From the NCBI GenBank assembly GCA_964344185.1, contig CAYFMN010000023.1:1-64000 (forward strand): a stretch of DNA of 64,000 nucleotides. The letters run 5' to 3'. The position numbers were made by a program, and so were the translations under genes. Shown piece by piece: positions 36,579 to 45,360 of this stretch (position 1 is its first letter; each line of letters opens with the position of its first letter). Origin of the DNA: JAJDAT01 sp964344185 (GTDB lineage: Bacteria > Nitrospinota > Nitrospinia > Nitrospinales > JAJDAT01). Under the pieces are notes generated by a model. It did not search any database and was not told where the DNA came from. It saw only the letters and a program-made list of their open reading frames with translations.

Positions 36579-37121
36579 TTATCCAAAAATATTGGTGGGT
36601 TTACCGTCGATACTGGTTACGTTTTTTCTTTCCCAATAGTTTTTTATTTCATCCTGGGTTTTACTACCCGCCCACTCAATCAAATCTTCTCGATTCCCTT
36701 TATGTTCAAATAAGGGAACGCCAAAACCGCATGACCCTGCAACACGGTCTATGTCTAATACGAAAAATTGCCTTTTACCTGGCAAATTTGAAAAAAGAGA
36801 AGCGGTTTCTTCCCACTCGTTATCTCTTTGATGAATTACTGTCGCCTTTCCATATAACCTTAAAATTAATGGATTTCCTTCAAACGCGCAAAACATAATC
36901 GTCATTCGTTGGTTCTCTATAACATGAGCTGCCGTCTCATTGCCGCTGCCGGTTAGATTTAGCCAGACAACTTTTTTTTCATTTACGACTCGCAGCGAAT
37001 CCATTCCTTTTGGAGAAATATTCACTCGACCCTCGGCGCCAGCCGTTCCGACAAAAAACATTTTTTGTCTTTTAATAAAATCAATCAGATTGTTGTCTAA
37101 TTGCTCGTGAGCTTGTCCCAT
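36579..37121 (-). CDS. Pyridoxamine 5'-phosphate oxidase-fold protein
   Basis: A 180-residue cytosolic protein of the flavin-binding split-barrel family. Visible are FFVGTAGAEGRVNISPKGMDSL, the strand-turn KKVVWLNLTGSGNETAAHVI, and NQRMTIMFCAFEGNPLILRLYGKATVI. The C-terminal SCGFGVPLFE and a Glu/Arg-rich helix follow. Members bind FMN or F420 and reduce diverse substrates; the true PNPOx reaction is not implied. It is convergent with the metalloprotease gene. Confidence 0.85.
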   Translation of the reverse strand: MGQAHEQLDNNLIDFIKRQKMFFVGTAGAEGRVNISPKGMDSLRVVNEKKVVWLNLTGSGNETAAHVIENQRMTIMFCAFEGNPLILRLYGKATVIHQRDNEWEETASLFSNLPGKRQFFVLDIDRVAGSCGFGVPLFEHKGNREDLIEWAGSKTQDEIKNYWERKNVTSIDGKPTNIFG

Positions 37122-37341
37122 TGAAATTCCCAGGTAGCAAAGGTTAATTTATGAAGGGAAAAAGAAAACTGTTTTTAGTATCCAATAAAGAATATTCAAA
37201 TTCAATACTACTTAAATGCCTCGATAAAATTTGCCTTATACAAAGTCTTGGTTTGTGTTAAAATTCAACCTTTTGGAAGTTCCTTCCTAAATCTGCAAAA
37301 ATCCGAAGCGTTTCTCATACCGCTGCTGAATAGGTCTCTAT

Positions 37342-38877
37342 ATGGGCGAAAAACAATTAGTTCCTGAAATGGACTTTCAGGTTCTTACCCAACTACAAAA
37401 AACCGAAGGGTTAATTTCTATTCCCGATTTGGCGGAAAAAGCCAATATCGACCAAAGTAAAGCCTCCGCTGTTTGCTTATTTCGAGCCGATTTAGGCGAA
37501 ATTGAAATACAAGAAACCAGCGAATCAGAATGGAAATTAGGAAAAAAGGCTAAAACGCTCCCTGGGAAGTCTCTTCCGGAAAGGGACATCATAGAAGCCC
37601 TCAATAAAATTGGAGGCAACGCGGAAATTCCTCAGGTTGCCGAAACCACCGGACTCGAAAACAAAATTATTGGCCAATCGCTTCGTTGGCTGGAACAAAA
37701 GAAGTGGGCTCAAAAAGACGGCAAATCCCTCAAGCTATTACCAGACGGGCAAAACGCTTTATCTAATGATTACGACGACGAAAAACTTATCAAACATTTG
37801 ATTGAACATGGCAACGCCACCAGTTCAGATTTAGAAGCTCAGGGAATTAATATAAAAACCGCTTGCGAGTTATTAGACGGTCGTAATTTCATTGAAGAAA
37901 AATCCAGAAAAACCCGAATGGTTTGCCTTACCTCCAAAGGCCGTGCAATGGTAGACCAAGGATTAGAGGTGCGGCAAGAAATTAATCAATTAACAACGGA
38001 AATGTTACGGTCTGGCGAATGGCGCAACGCCACTTTTCGCCCTTACGACGTAACGGTCCCGGGAGATCCCGTTTTTCCAGGTAAAAACCATCCTCTCGTT
38101 TCAATTTTTGATCAAACTCGTCGCGTTTTTGTGGAACTTGGCTTTGAAGAAACAGAAAGCCCTTTTGTCGAATCCAGTTTTTGGGATTTCGACGCCCTGT
38201 TTCAACCTCAAGACCATCCCGCACGCGATATGCAGGATACGTTTTATATCAAACGCCCTAACATATGCCAATTGCCATCAGACGACTTGGTCGGCAATAT
38301 TGGTCGTGTTCATGAAAATGGAGGAGATACCGGCTCCATAGGCTGGCGTTATATTTGGAACAAAGAACAAGCTCAAAAACCCGTATTAAGGACTCATACG
38401 ACCGCCGCCAGCGTTAGAGCTTTAGCCGCAAACCCTAAACCGCCGCGCAAGGTATTTTGCATCGGTCCGGTTTTTAGAAGGGAAACGGTCGACTATAAAC
38501 ATTTACCTGTTTTTCACCAGGTAGAGGGAATCATCGTCGATGAAAAAGCCACCTTCGCCAATTTACTAGGCGTACTTTCGGTTTTTTATAAAAAGATGGG
38601 CTTTGACCGTTTTGATTTCCGGCCCGCGTTTTTCCCATACACAGAGCCAAGTACCGAAATATTTGTTTGGTCTGAAAAGAAAAAAGATTGGATTGAAATG
38701 GGCGGCGCCGGAATATTCAGGCCCGAAGTAACCGAACCTCTTGGCTGTACCACACCTGTACTTGCCTGGGGATTGGGATTAGAACGATTAGCCATGTTTC
38801 GATATGAACTGGCTAACATAACTCATTTGTATCGAGCTAGGATTAACTGGCTGAAGGAGACTCCACTATGCCGGTAG
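37342..38877 (+). CDS. pheS: Phenylalanyl-tRNA synthetase alpha chain, archaeal/eukaryotic type
   Basis: A 511-residue catalytic subunit that charges tRNA-Phe with PheT. Residues 1-210 are a series of winged-helix modules (IPDLAEKANIDQSKA, EIPQVAETTGLENKIIGQSL and further), as in archaeal and eukaryotic PheRS. Bacterial PheS has a coiled coil instead and is usually near 340 residues. The class II core follows: WDFDALFQPQDHPARDMQDT, motif 2 FRRETVDYKHLPVFHQVEG (near 377-395) and motif 3 LGLERLAMFRYEL. The stop overlaps pheT by ten bases. No T-box leader was seen upstream. Confidence 0.95.
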   Translation: MGEKQLVPEMDFQVLTQLQKTEGLISIPDLAEKANIDQSKASAVCLFRADLGEIEIQETSESEWKLGKKAKTLPGKSLPERDIIEALNKIGGNAEIPQVAETTGLENKIIGQSLRWLEQKKWAQKDGKSLKLLPDGQNALSNDYDDEKLIKHLIEHGNATSSDLEAQGINIKTACELLDGRNFIEEKSRKTRMVCLTSKGRAMVDQGLEVRQEINQLTTEMLRSGEWRNATFRPYDVTVPGDPVFPGKNHPLVSIFDQTRRVFVELGFEETESPFVESSFWDFDALFQPQDHPARDMQDTFYIKRPNICQLPSDDLVGNIGRVHENGGDTGSIGWRYIWNKEQAQKPVLRTHTTAASVRALAANPKPPRKVFCIGPVFRRETVDYKHLPVFHQVEGIIVDEKATFANLLGVLSVFYKKMGFDRFDFRPAFFPYTEPSTEIFVWSEKKKDWIEMGGAGIFRPEVTEPLGCTTPVLAWGLGLERLAMFRYELANITHLYRARINWLKETPLCR

Positions 38878-40715
38878 TTTCTATCTCGCTTGATACGCTT
38901 CTATCCAGAATTAAAACCGAGATTCCACGCGAAGACTTGGCTAAAAAACTACGGCAATTGGGTTGCGACGTGGAGGGTTACGCCACTGTCAAACGTTTCA
39001 AATGCTCCAGTTGCGACAATATAATGGAAATTACAGAAACGGAAAACCCGCCTGTCGTTTGCGATCAATGCGGCGCAGATTATAAAGAAAACCCAGATCA
39101 TTTAGTTTTCCTAAACGATCACAGCGTTATCCGTATGGAGCTTTTGGCGGTGCGACCCGATATGTTTGATCCTGGTGGACTCGCTAGAACTCTTAGAGGT
39201 TATTTAGGAGAAGAAACGCATCCTGGATACAAGCTTCAATCAGGCCCCTACTCTGTTACGGTTGATCCTGCTTTATCGCAAAAAGAAAATTTTCGACCTA
39301 ATATCGCTTGCGCGATTATTCAAAATATGTCTTTTACCGAAGATACCCTTCGCGCCATAATGAAACTCCAGGAAAACTTACACTGGGCATTAGGTAGAGA
39401 TCGTAAGCGGGCTTCTATAGGCGTTTACGACCTGGAAAAACTTGAGGGTAACGATTTCCAATATCGCGCCGTAGCAAACGATGAAACCCGTTTTACGCCT
39501 TTAGGTTACGATCTGAACAAAGATTCCGATAAACTAAGTCCAAAGGAAATTTTGGACAAACATCCAAAGGGAGTTCAATACAAACGCTTACTCGAAAAGT
39601 TCCCGAAATATCCTTTATTAACTGATTGCAAAGGAACCGTTCTCAGCATGCCGCCAATCATTAATGGCGAAAGCTCGCGAGTAACTCCAAATAGCCGAGA
39701 TTTATTCGTAGACGTTACAGGGACAGATGAACGATTGGTCAATAAAACTCTTAACGTTTTTGTGACCAGCGTTTCAGAGCTGGCGTCCAACGTAAAAATC
39801 GAACAAGTGGAAATTCATTATCCTGCCAAAAAAGTGTCCACTCCTGATTTTACGCCCCAAAAAATGAAGGTATCTCCCGGCCATGCGCAAAAAGTTTTGG
39901 GAGTGGAACTAGATAAAGCAAAGGTTAAAAATCATTTGGAAAGAATGGGACATAAAATTGAAGAAAATAGCGGCGACGAATTAACCGTTTTAGTTCCCCC
40001 TTATCGCAACGACATATTGCACCCAATTGATTTGGTGGAAGACGTCGCTATAGCCTATGGTTATCATAACTTTCCGTTGACTTTGGTTCCCACATCAACG
40101 GTTGGAAAACAATTACAAGACCAGGAGCTTTTCGATCTTTGCCGAAAGTCATTAACCGGCCTAGGATTATTCGAAGCGCTGACTTTAATTTTGTCGTCAG
40201 AAGAAGCTCAATACGACAAACTATTATTGCCAAGAGACGACGACCATATCGTTATCGACAATCCAATTAGCGTGGAACAGACGATGATTCGGAGACGATT
40301 AATCCCTGGTTTATTGGATACTTTTTCCGCAAATGCAGATCAGGAATTACCGCAACAAATATTCGAAGTTGGATATATAAGCCAATTAAATTCGCAATGC
40401 GAAACTGGGTCGCTCGAATTAAGTCGTTTAGCTGGCGCGATTATTGGACCTAAGGTAGATTTCTCTGGTATTCGGTCTATATGCGAAGCTTTAATAAAAG
40501 ATTTTGGCGGCTCTATCAAAACAGTGCCTACTGAAAACCCTGCGTTTATTCCTGGACGAGTTGCAATGGTCCATGCTGTCGTAAAAGGCCAAGAAATTGT
40601 AATGGGAGTTTTAGGAGAAATTCATCCCCAAGTATTAGAAAACTTCAAATTAGTTTATCCGGTTTCCGCATTCGAAATTCAACTAAGCCCCCTTAGTTCA
40701 ATTCCTCTTGCTTAA
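38868..40715 (+). CDS. pheT: Phenylalanyl-tRNA synthetase beta chain, archaeal type with zinc-ribbon insertion
   Basis: A 615-residue partner of PheS; bacterial PheT is usually near 800. It lacks the N-terminal tRNA-binding OB domain and the C-terminal FDX-ACB domain of the bacterial form. It has the archaeal N-terminal VSISLDTLLSRI, a B3/4 editing domain (TPNSRDLFVDVTGTDERLVN) and B5 (DILHPIDLVEDVAIAYGYHNF). A four-Cys ribbon (Cys46, Cys49, Cys65, Cys68; CSSC and CDQC) interrupts the N-terminal domain, which is unusual. GGAG precedes the ATG inside pheS. It ends before a strong terminator. Confidence 0.95.
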   Translation: MPVVSISLDTLLSRIKTEIPREDLAKKLRQLGCDVEGYATVKRFKCSSCDNIMEITETENPPVVCDQCGADYKENPDHLVFLNDHSVIRMELLAVRPDMFDPGGLARTLRGYLGEETHPGYKLQSGPYSVTVDPALSQKENFRPNIACAIIQNMSFTEDTLRAIMKLQENLHWALGRDRKRASIGVYDLEKLEGNDFQYRAVANDETRFTPLGYDLNKDSDKLSPKEILDKHPKGVQYKRLLEKFPKYPLLTDCKGTVLSMPPIINGESSRVTPNSRDLFVDVTGTDERLVNKTLNVFVTSVSELASNVKIEQVEIHYPAKKVSTPDFTPQKMKVSPGHAQKVLGVELDKAKVKNHLERMGHKIEENSGDELTVLVPPYRNDILHPIDLVEDVAIAYGYHNFPLTLVPTSTVGKQLQDQELFDLCRKSLTGLGLFEALTLILSSEEAQYDKLLLPRDDDHIVIDNPISVEQTMIRRRLIPGLLDTFSANADQELPQQIFEVGYISQLNSQCETGSLELSRLAGAIIGPKVDFSGIRSICEALIKDFGGSIKTVPTENPAFIPGRVAMVHAVVKGQEIVMGVLGEIHPQVLENFKLVYPVSAFEIQLSPLSSIPLA

Positions 40716-40773
40716 ACAAGCTAAATAGCTCTTAGAGCTAAAAACTTCTGAACTCGCTAAAAAAAGCAAAAAA

Positions 40774-40803
40774 AAACCGGTTGGGAAAAATCCCAACCGG
40801 TTT
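40774..40803 (+). terminator. Bidirectional intrinsic terminator after pheT
   Basis: A perfect 13-bp stem, AAACCGGTTGGGA with TCCCAACCGGTTT, around an AAAA loop. T-rich sequence follows on both strands, so it can serve pheT and the convergent small secreted-protein gene. Confidence 0.9.
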
Positions 40804-40817
40804 AATTTTAATTTGGA

Positions 40818-41264
40818 TTAGTTGCAGGCTACGCTAACACCAATAGTACCGGTATTAGTAATTCGTACTTCACCGCCAATATCACCGATAGAGTCGCCTC
40901 GGCTGAAATTAGGTTGAGGATACAAGGTAACGCTCTTTCGTCCCATGATGTGCTTGGAACCCATTTGAACTACATCATTACCATTTTTACCTTTATATCC
41001 AGCGCTACCGCCGCCAGCTCCTGGAAAACCATTATTGTCGCCAGGTCCTAAAGTAATAGGAACAGTGGTGAAGTTAGCTTGTTTCCAAACAACCAAGTTA
41101 GCGTTGGTGCGATCAACACCAGAACCACCGGAATTGGTTAAGGTGATAGACTTAGCATTGTTACAGCTAGTTGATTGGCCTGGATTCAAACTTCCTGCGA
41201 AAGCGGAAGCTGCAAAACAAATCGATACAGCTACCACAAGACTGATTAAAGCCACTTTCTTCAT
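40818..41264 (-). CDS. Small exported protein of unknown function
   Basis: A 148-residue protein with a textbook signal peptide (MKKVALISLVVAVSICFAASAFA, cut near 23). The mature part is Gly/Asn/Ser-rich (GPGDNNGFPGAGGGSAGYKG) with strands such as KSVTLYPQPNF and GEVRITNTGTIGVSVAC. It has two Cys, near the N-terminus (STSCNN) and at the end (VACN), which could form a disulfide. No family recognised. GGGAGGAT is seven bases before the ATG, and a perfect-consensus promoter lies about 120 bases upstream, so abundant expression is expected. Confidence 0.75.
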   Translation of the reverse strand: MKKVALISLVVAVSICFAASAFAGSLNPGQSTSCNNAKSITLTNSGGSGVDRTNANLVVWKQANFTTVPITLGPGDNNGFPGAGGGSAGYKGKNGNDVVQMGSKHIMGRKSVTLYPQPNFSRGDSIGDIGGEVRITNTGTIGVSVACN

Positions 41265-41393
41265 TAGCTTATCCTCCCTATCCCTGCATTAAAATTGAAA
41301 CGGTTATTGATTCCTGCTCCGTTCCCTAATTTACAAAATACTACTTTTATCTAAACGATCTCTCGGTTTAAATTCTATTCAATTTTCGTTGCA

Positions 41394-41421
41394 ATTATAC
41401 CCACCCACACCTACATGTCAA
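41394..41421 (-). promoter_or_regulatory. Consensus sigma-70-type promoter of the small exported protein
   Basis: On the minus strand TTGACA (41421-41416) and TATAAT (41399-41394) are both perfect, separated by 16 bases that are G/T-rich. It leaves a leader of about 120 bases before ATG 41264. The rest of the gap to 41581 holds no gene that I see. Confidence 0.75.
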
Positions 41422-41581
41422 CCTTTTATTTCGCTTTATTTTGGGGTTTTTTTTACTTTTTTACTGCCTAAAAACCCCACTGTTCCGATATTAGGTAAGA
41501 TAAAAAACCAATCTAAAATTAAAATTTTTTAATTTTAGACTAAGTCCAATCAATTCAATTAGTTAAAAAGTTTGCAAAAAT

Positions 41582-43981
41582 TTAGGTATTTTTTGATCGA
41601 ATCAAAGGAATTGTTATTAAATCTCCTGGCATTATCGATTTCACATCCGTTCCAGGGTTATAAACGCTCAAAAGCCAATAAGGCATCGAATATAAACTAT
41701 TGCAAATTTTCCAAATTGTCTCGCCTTTCCGTACTTTTCGCGATAATGTTTTATGAACATGGTAATTTTTGAAAAAATCTTGTTGAATAGCTAAATGGTG
41801 CTCTCGTCTTCTTTGCTCAAAAGTTTCAGGTCTGGTATTTAAAAACGATATTCTTAGCGGCCTGTTCACGATTATAGTTTTTTTCCGGCCAAATCCATTT
41901 AGAGCTTTTAACTCTTTGATCGAAACTTTAGCCCACTCAGCATAGTGACTCAACGTTTCGTCGAAATCCACAACTATAGTTCCAACCTTGGCTCCCTTGA
42001 TCGCTTTGGGGAACTGCACAGGGGTAAAAGCAGGTCTGGCTTTAAGATTTTCGGTTGTAATAGCTGGAGGCTTGGAAAACTCTAATTTAATATTTTTAGG
42101 AGTTTCTTCCTTTTTGAGATCGGAAATCTGAATACTATCGTCTGTCCTCACAACCTTAAGCGAAGGTCCCGAGGTCCAGGCTTGCTTTTCTTGAGTTTCC
42201 AAAGGAATTTTTAACAACTGCCCAGGATATAGGGTATCTGGGTTTCTAATTTCATTAAAAGCGGCTAACCCGATTGGGTCAACTTTGAAACGTTTTGCTA
42301 TGACCGATAAATTTTCTCTTTTTCTAACTTTATATTTAAAAAAATCGCTCGACTCATTATAGTTAAAACTGGCTTTAACTACACGCCCAGAGCCTCTTGC
42401 CTTGCTACGGTTAGGGATTTTTAAAATTTGGCCGGAAAAAAGAGTATCCGGATTTTCAATATTATTAAAAGTCGCCAACCCAATTGGGCTCACCCTATAT
42501 TTTCTTGCAATAGTCGATAGGTTCTCCCTTTTTCTTACTCTATGTCTAAAAAAATCACTTGATTTATCATAATCAAACTTAGCTTGAGTAATCACCGGAG
42601 ACGATGTCCAACTTCGTCTTTTACCGTTAGGCAATTGTAATACCTGCCCCGCATAAATCAGGTTCCTCCTGCCAATACCATTAAGTCGTTTTAACGCTCT
42701 TAAACTAATTCTAAAGCGAGAAGCGATTTGTGAAAGATTATCCCCTCTTCTAACTCGATACCACTTTGAAGGTTTCTGTCGCTTATACTTTAGCGAACTG
42801 GGAATCTCTGTATAAACTGATCGCAAGTTAGAATGTCGCGATTTCGGAGCATTAAACTGAAAACCCTTTGGAATTCTCTTTTGCCCGGACATGACCGTAC
42901 CCCTTAAAGAAGGATTGAATTCCAAAATTTTTTCTTTGGACATCCCAAAATAACGAACCGCCGTTTTCACATCCAAATAGTGAGGTAACCGCATAGAAGC
43001 TGTTTTTAACCGAGGCTCCTTTTTCAAACCGGGAAAATACTTCTTACTATTATTAACAACATCCAAAGCGGCTAAAAATTCAGCGTAAAAATTTCGAGAA
43101 GCAAAACCAAATGTCCTACTGCGGTATCTCTTGATTATCTCTACAATATTGGAGCCATGCCTTCTCTTCGCCCTTGCCATTCCCTGGGAGCCATGATTGT
43201 AAGCCGTTATTGCCAGGGGCCAACTTTTAAGTTTATTAAAATTCCTCTTTAGCAACTTAGCCGCCGCTTCTGTCGCTAATATAGGATCTAGTCTCTCGTC
43301 AACCTCATAGCCAATATTCATAAACAATTTTCCGGTAGAACGAGTGAATTGCCAAATACCAGCGGCGCCGGCGCTTGAGTAAGCGGAAACTTGAAAAGAA
43401 GATTCAACATGCGGAAGAACGGTCAGTTCATCGGGAAGTCCGTGATATCGAAAAATTTTTTTAATTTGCCCCATGTATTTCCCAGAGATCTCTAACCCTC
43501 TCCGGAATCTATCTTTTTGACCAATTTGCAGCCTTATATTGCGGGCCGCTCGGTAATAACCGCCTTTAACAAGTTTAGAAACTCTTTTCTCTTCTACGGT
43601 CAATCGTTTATTGCCGCTTACCGCAAGCTTGCGAAGTATTTTTTTATATTTAGATTTTACTCTGTTTACCTTTCGCTCTTTGGCGCGGGATGATAACGAA
43701 GGACTCAAGAAAACCACTTCATAAATTACGTCTAAATGGTCTTCATCATGAATAATTGCGTGATTGGTCGTGTATTTGGAGTAAACAAGTTTCCAAAAGT
43801 TAACGCGAGTTTCTAGCCCTGACGGGACAGCAAAAGGACGGTTTGCGTTTCTTAGGTAAGAAGTTTTCGCTTCAAGTAAAGGAGGATATAAAACTCCACA
43901 TACCAGGAAGAATATGACAAGATAACTTTTAAATCGATTTAGCAAAACGCGTCGTCTCTTCCTTAACTTAAGATTAGTCAA
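41582..43981 (-). CDS. MltD-like membrane-bound lytic transglycosylase with LysM repeats
   Basis: A 799-residue periplasmic muramidase that cleaves peptidoglycan glycan strands. An N-terminal hydrophobic segment (YLVIFFLVCGVLYPPLLEA) serves as signal or anchor. The SLT domain (about 165-330) contains LPHVESSFQVSAYSSAGAAGIWQF with the catalytic Glu, and AITAYNHGSQGMARA. Four clear LysM domains follow: YRVRRGDNLSQIASRFRISL, HRVRKRENLSTIARKYRVS, YKVRKRENLSVIAKRFKVD and a C-terminal RKVRKGETIWKICNSL. A weaker one sits near 690. The MltD plan normally has two LysM, so this version is extended. A promoter is predicted at 44088-44116. Confidence 0.9.
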   Translation of the reverse strand: MTNLKLRKRRRVLLNRFKSYLVIFFLVCGVLYPPLLEAKTSYLRNANRPFAVPSGLETRVNFWKLVYSKYTTNHAIIHDEDHLDVIYEVVFLSPSLSSRAKERKVNRVKSKYKKILRKLAVSGNKRLTVEEKRVSKLVKGGYYRAARNIRLQIGQKDRFRRGLEISGKYMGQIKKIFRYHGLPDELTVLPHVESSFQVSAYSSAGAAGIWQFTRSTGKLFMNIGYEVDERLDPILATEAAAKLLKRNFNKLKSWPLAITAYNHGSQGMARAKRRHGSNIVEIIKRYRSRTFGFASRNFYAEFLAALDVVNNSKKYFPGLKKEPRLKTASMRLPHYLDVKTAVRYFGMSKEKILEFNPSLRGTVMSGQKRIPKGFQFNAPKSRHSNLRSVYTEIPSSLKYKRQKPSKWYRVRRGDNLSQIASRFRISLRALKRLNGIGRRNLIYAGQVLQLPNGKRRSWTSSPVITQAKFDYDKSSDFFRHRVRKRENLSTIARKYRVSPIGLATFNNIENPDTLFSGQILKIPNRSKARGSGRVVKASFNYNESSDFFKYKVRKRENLSVIAKRFKVDPIGLAAFNEIRNPDTLYPGQLLKIPLETQEKQAWTSGPSLKVVRTDDSIQISDLKKEETPKNIKLEFSKPPAITTENLKARPAFTPVQFPKAIKGAKVGTIVVDFDETLSHYAEWAKVSIKELKALNGFGRKKTIIVNRPLRISFLNTRPETFEQRRREHHLAIQQDFFKNYHVHKTLSRKVRKGETIWKICNSLYSMPYWLLSVYNPGTDVKSIMPGDLITIPLIRSKNT

Positions 43982-44087
43982 ACATGGAATTTTAATTCAT
44001 TTAAGCCCGATATTTTAAGGCATTTGTGAATCATGGCGGGAAAAACTTTGTAACTAACTGAAATCACATTACTTAAGTTATTGAATA

Positions 44088-44116
44088 ACGATAACAAACA
44101 AGCGGTTTAGAGTCAA
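44088..44116 (-). promoter_or_regulatory. Predicted promoter of the transglycosylase gene
   Basis: Minus-strand TTGACT (44116-44111), 17-base spacer, TATCGT (44093-44088). The transcript would have a leader of about 100 bases before ATG 43981. Confidence 0.45.
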
Positions 44117-44301
44117 GTTCTAAAGTTTTGGAAATCTTTCCTAATACATACCTAAAATTGCCTGGTATAAACTTAAGATTAAAATAAATCAGAATTTTTT
44201 TAAACTTTATTGATCATAGTTTATGAAAAGAAATTGTTCGTCAATAAGGCCAGTTACTTTAAATATAGCTACTACTTAGGCATAATCAACTTTATCTTGA
44301 C

Positions 44302-44331
44302 TTGACCCGTATTCACTATTTACGATAGAAT
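44302..44331 (+). promoter_or_regulatory. Predicted promoter of the cupredoxin/cytochrome pair
   Basis: TTGACC (44302-44307), 18-base spacer, TAGAAT (44326-44331). The transcript would have a leader of about 110 bases before ATG 44448. Confidence 0.5.
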
Positions 44332-44447
44332 CTTACCTTTATTTTCAAATATTAATCTAAAAATTATTCAAAAATCTCCCTATTGTCCACGGTTTAGCCC
44401 GGCTTATTGATCAAACTAATAGCCATATTGTTTTAGGAGAATTATAG

Positions 44448-45299
44448 ATGTTGAAGAGCAAATTGGGTTTGAGCGCATTTACCATTTTATTTTTATTAGC
44501 CTCGAACACCTGGGCCTACCAAGAAATCGATGTTAAAAATGGCGGAACAATACAGGGACGCGCAATTTTAACCGGCAAAAAACCACAACCACGCGTTTTC
44601 CATCTCGTTTTATATCCTAATATAGATTTATGCGCCGAAGTTGTACCTGACCAGGGTGTCGATACTGACGACGAAGAAAACCGGGTTGTTCATGATTTTA
44701 TAACCGACGATAACAGCGGCATGAGAAATGTGGTGGTTGCTATTGACCACGTAGAAGCGGGGAAAAGCTTCCCTGAAAAAACAATCGACATTTTATCTGA
44801 AAACTGTAAATTCACGCCAGATGTCAGCTTGATACGCCAAAACGGTAAATTTACCGTAGATAATGTAGATCCCGTTATGCACAACAGCCAAGTCTATCAA
44901 GCAGAAAGGGGAAAAATCATACAAAATCTTCCTGTCCCGGCAGAAGATGTCACTCACGGTCAAGTTACTTTTCAAAAGAATTTTAAAATTTTTCAAATGA
45001 TTTGCGGAATGCATGAGTTCATGCAGACCTGGGGATATCGCATTCAAAACCCGTATAATCAAATCACGGGAAAAGACGGAACTTTTAAAATTGACAATAT
45101 CCCTCCCGGAGATTATACGGTCACGGCTTGGCATTATTTAATGAAGAAAGTTAAGAAAAAGATTCATATAGAACCTAACCAAACAGTCGATCTTGAGTTT
45201 GCGTTTAATGGCGATAAAGTCGTTCGCCCTCAATACGAAATCATCAAATCGGGTAGAATTAAAAAAGAAGCAAAGAAAGCTTTTTCAAAAGATAAATAA
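44448..45299 (+). CDS. Exported cupredoxin-like protein with carboxypeptidase-regulatory-like domain
   Basis: A 283-residue protein with a signal peptide (LGLSAFTILFLLASNTWA). Residues about 30-200 look like a cupredoxin fold of the methylamine-utilisation/plastocyanin-like type. NVVVAIDHV, FTVDNVDPVMHNSQVYQ and MICGMHEFMQTWGYRIQNPY offer His, Cys, His and Met ligands (CxxHxxM). A carboxypeptidase-regulatory-like beta domain follows (GKDGTFKIDNIPPGDYTVTAWH), then a Lys-rich tail. AGGAG is eight bases before the start. It lies 61 bp before the tri-haem cytochrome, which suggests a role in periplasmic electron transfer. Copper binding is inferred from ligands only. Confidence 0.7.
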   Translation: MLKSKLGLSAFTILFLLASNTWAYQEIDVKNGGTIQGRAILTGKKPQPRVFHLVLYPNIDLCAEVVPDQGVDTDDEENRVVHDFITDDNSGMRNVVVAIDHVEAGKSFPEKTIDILSENCKFTPDVSLIRQNGKFTVDNVDPVMHNSQVYQAERGKIIQNLPVPAEDVTHGQVTFQKNFKIFQMICGMHEFMQTWGYRIQNPYNQITGKDGTFKIDNIPPGDYTVTAWHYLMKKVKKKIHIEPNQTVDLEFAFNGDKVVRPQYEIIKSGRIKKEAKKAFSKDK

Positions 45300-45360
45300 A
45301 AACTTTTGGTCTTAACAGTTCAAAATTCTTTTAAAAGCTTTCTATAATCGAACAAAGAAA

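Larger units (their letters stand above)
43982..44447. other. Divergent intergenic region with two predicted promoters
   Basis: About 465 bases between the transglycosylase and the cupredoxin-like gene. It holds one predicted promoter per direction (annotated separately). No RNA gene seen. Confidence 0.5.

Noticed and set aside
37122..37341. T-box or Phe attenuator before pheS
   Set aside because: No specifier loop, T-box sequence or Phe-rich leader peptide seen.
41572..41772. Plus-strand frame opposite the end of the transglycosylase gene
   Set aside because: It is antisense to the C-terminal LysM coding region, with no ribosome-binding site or domain.
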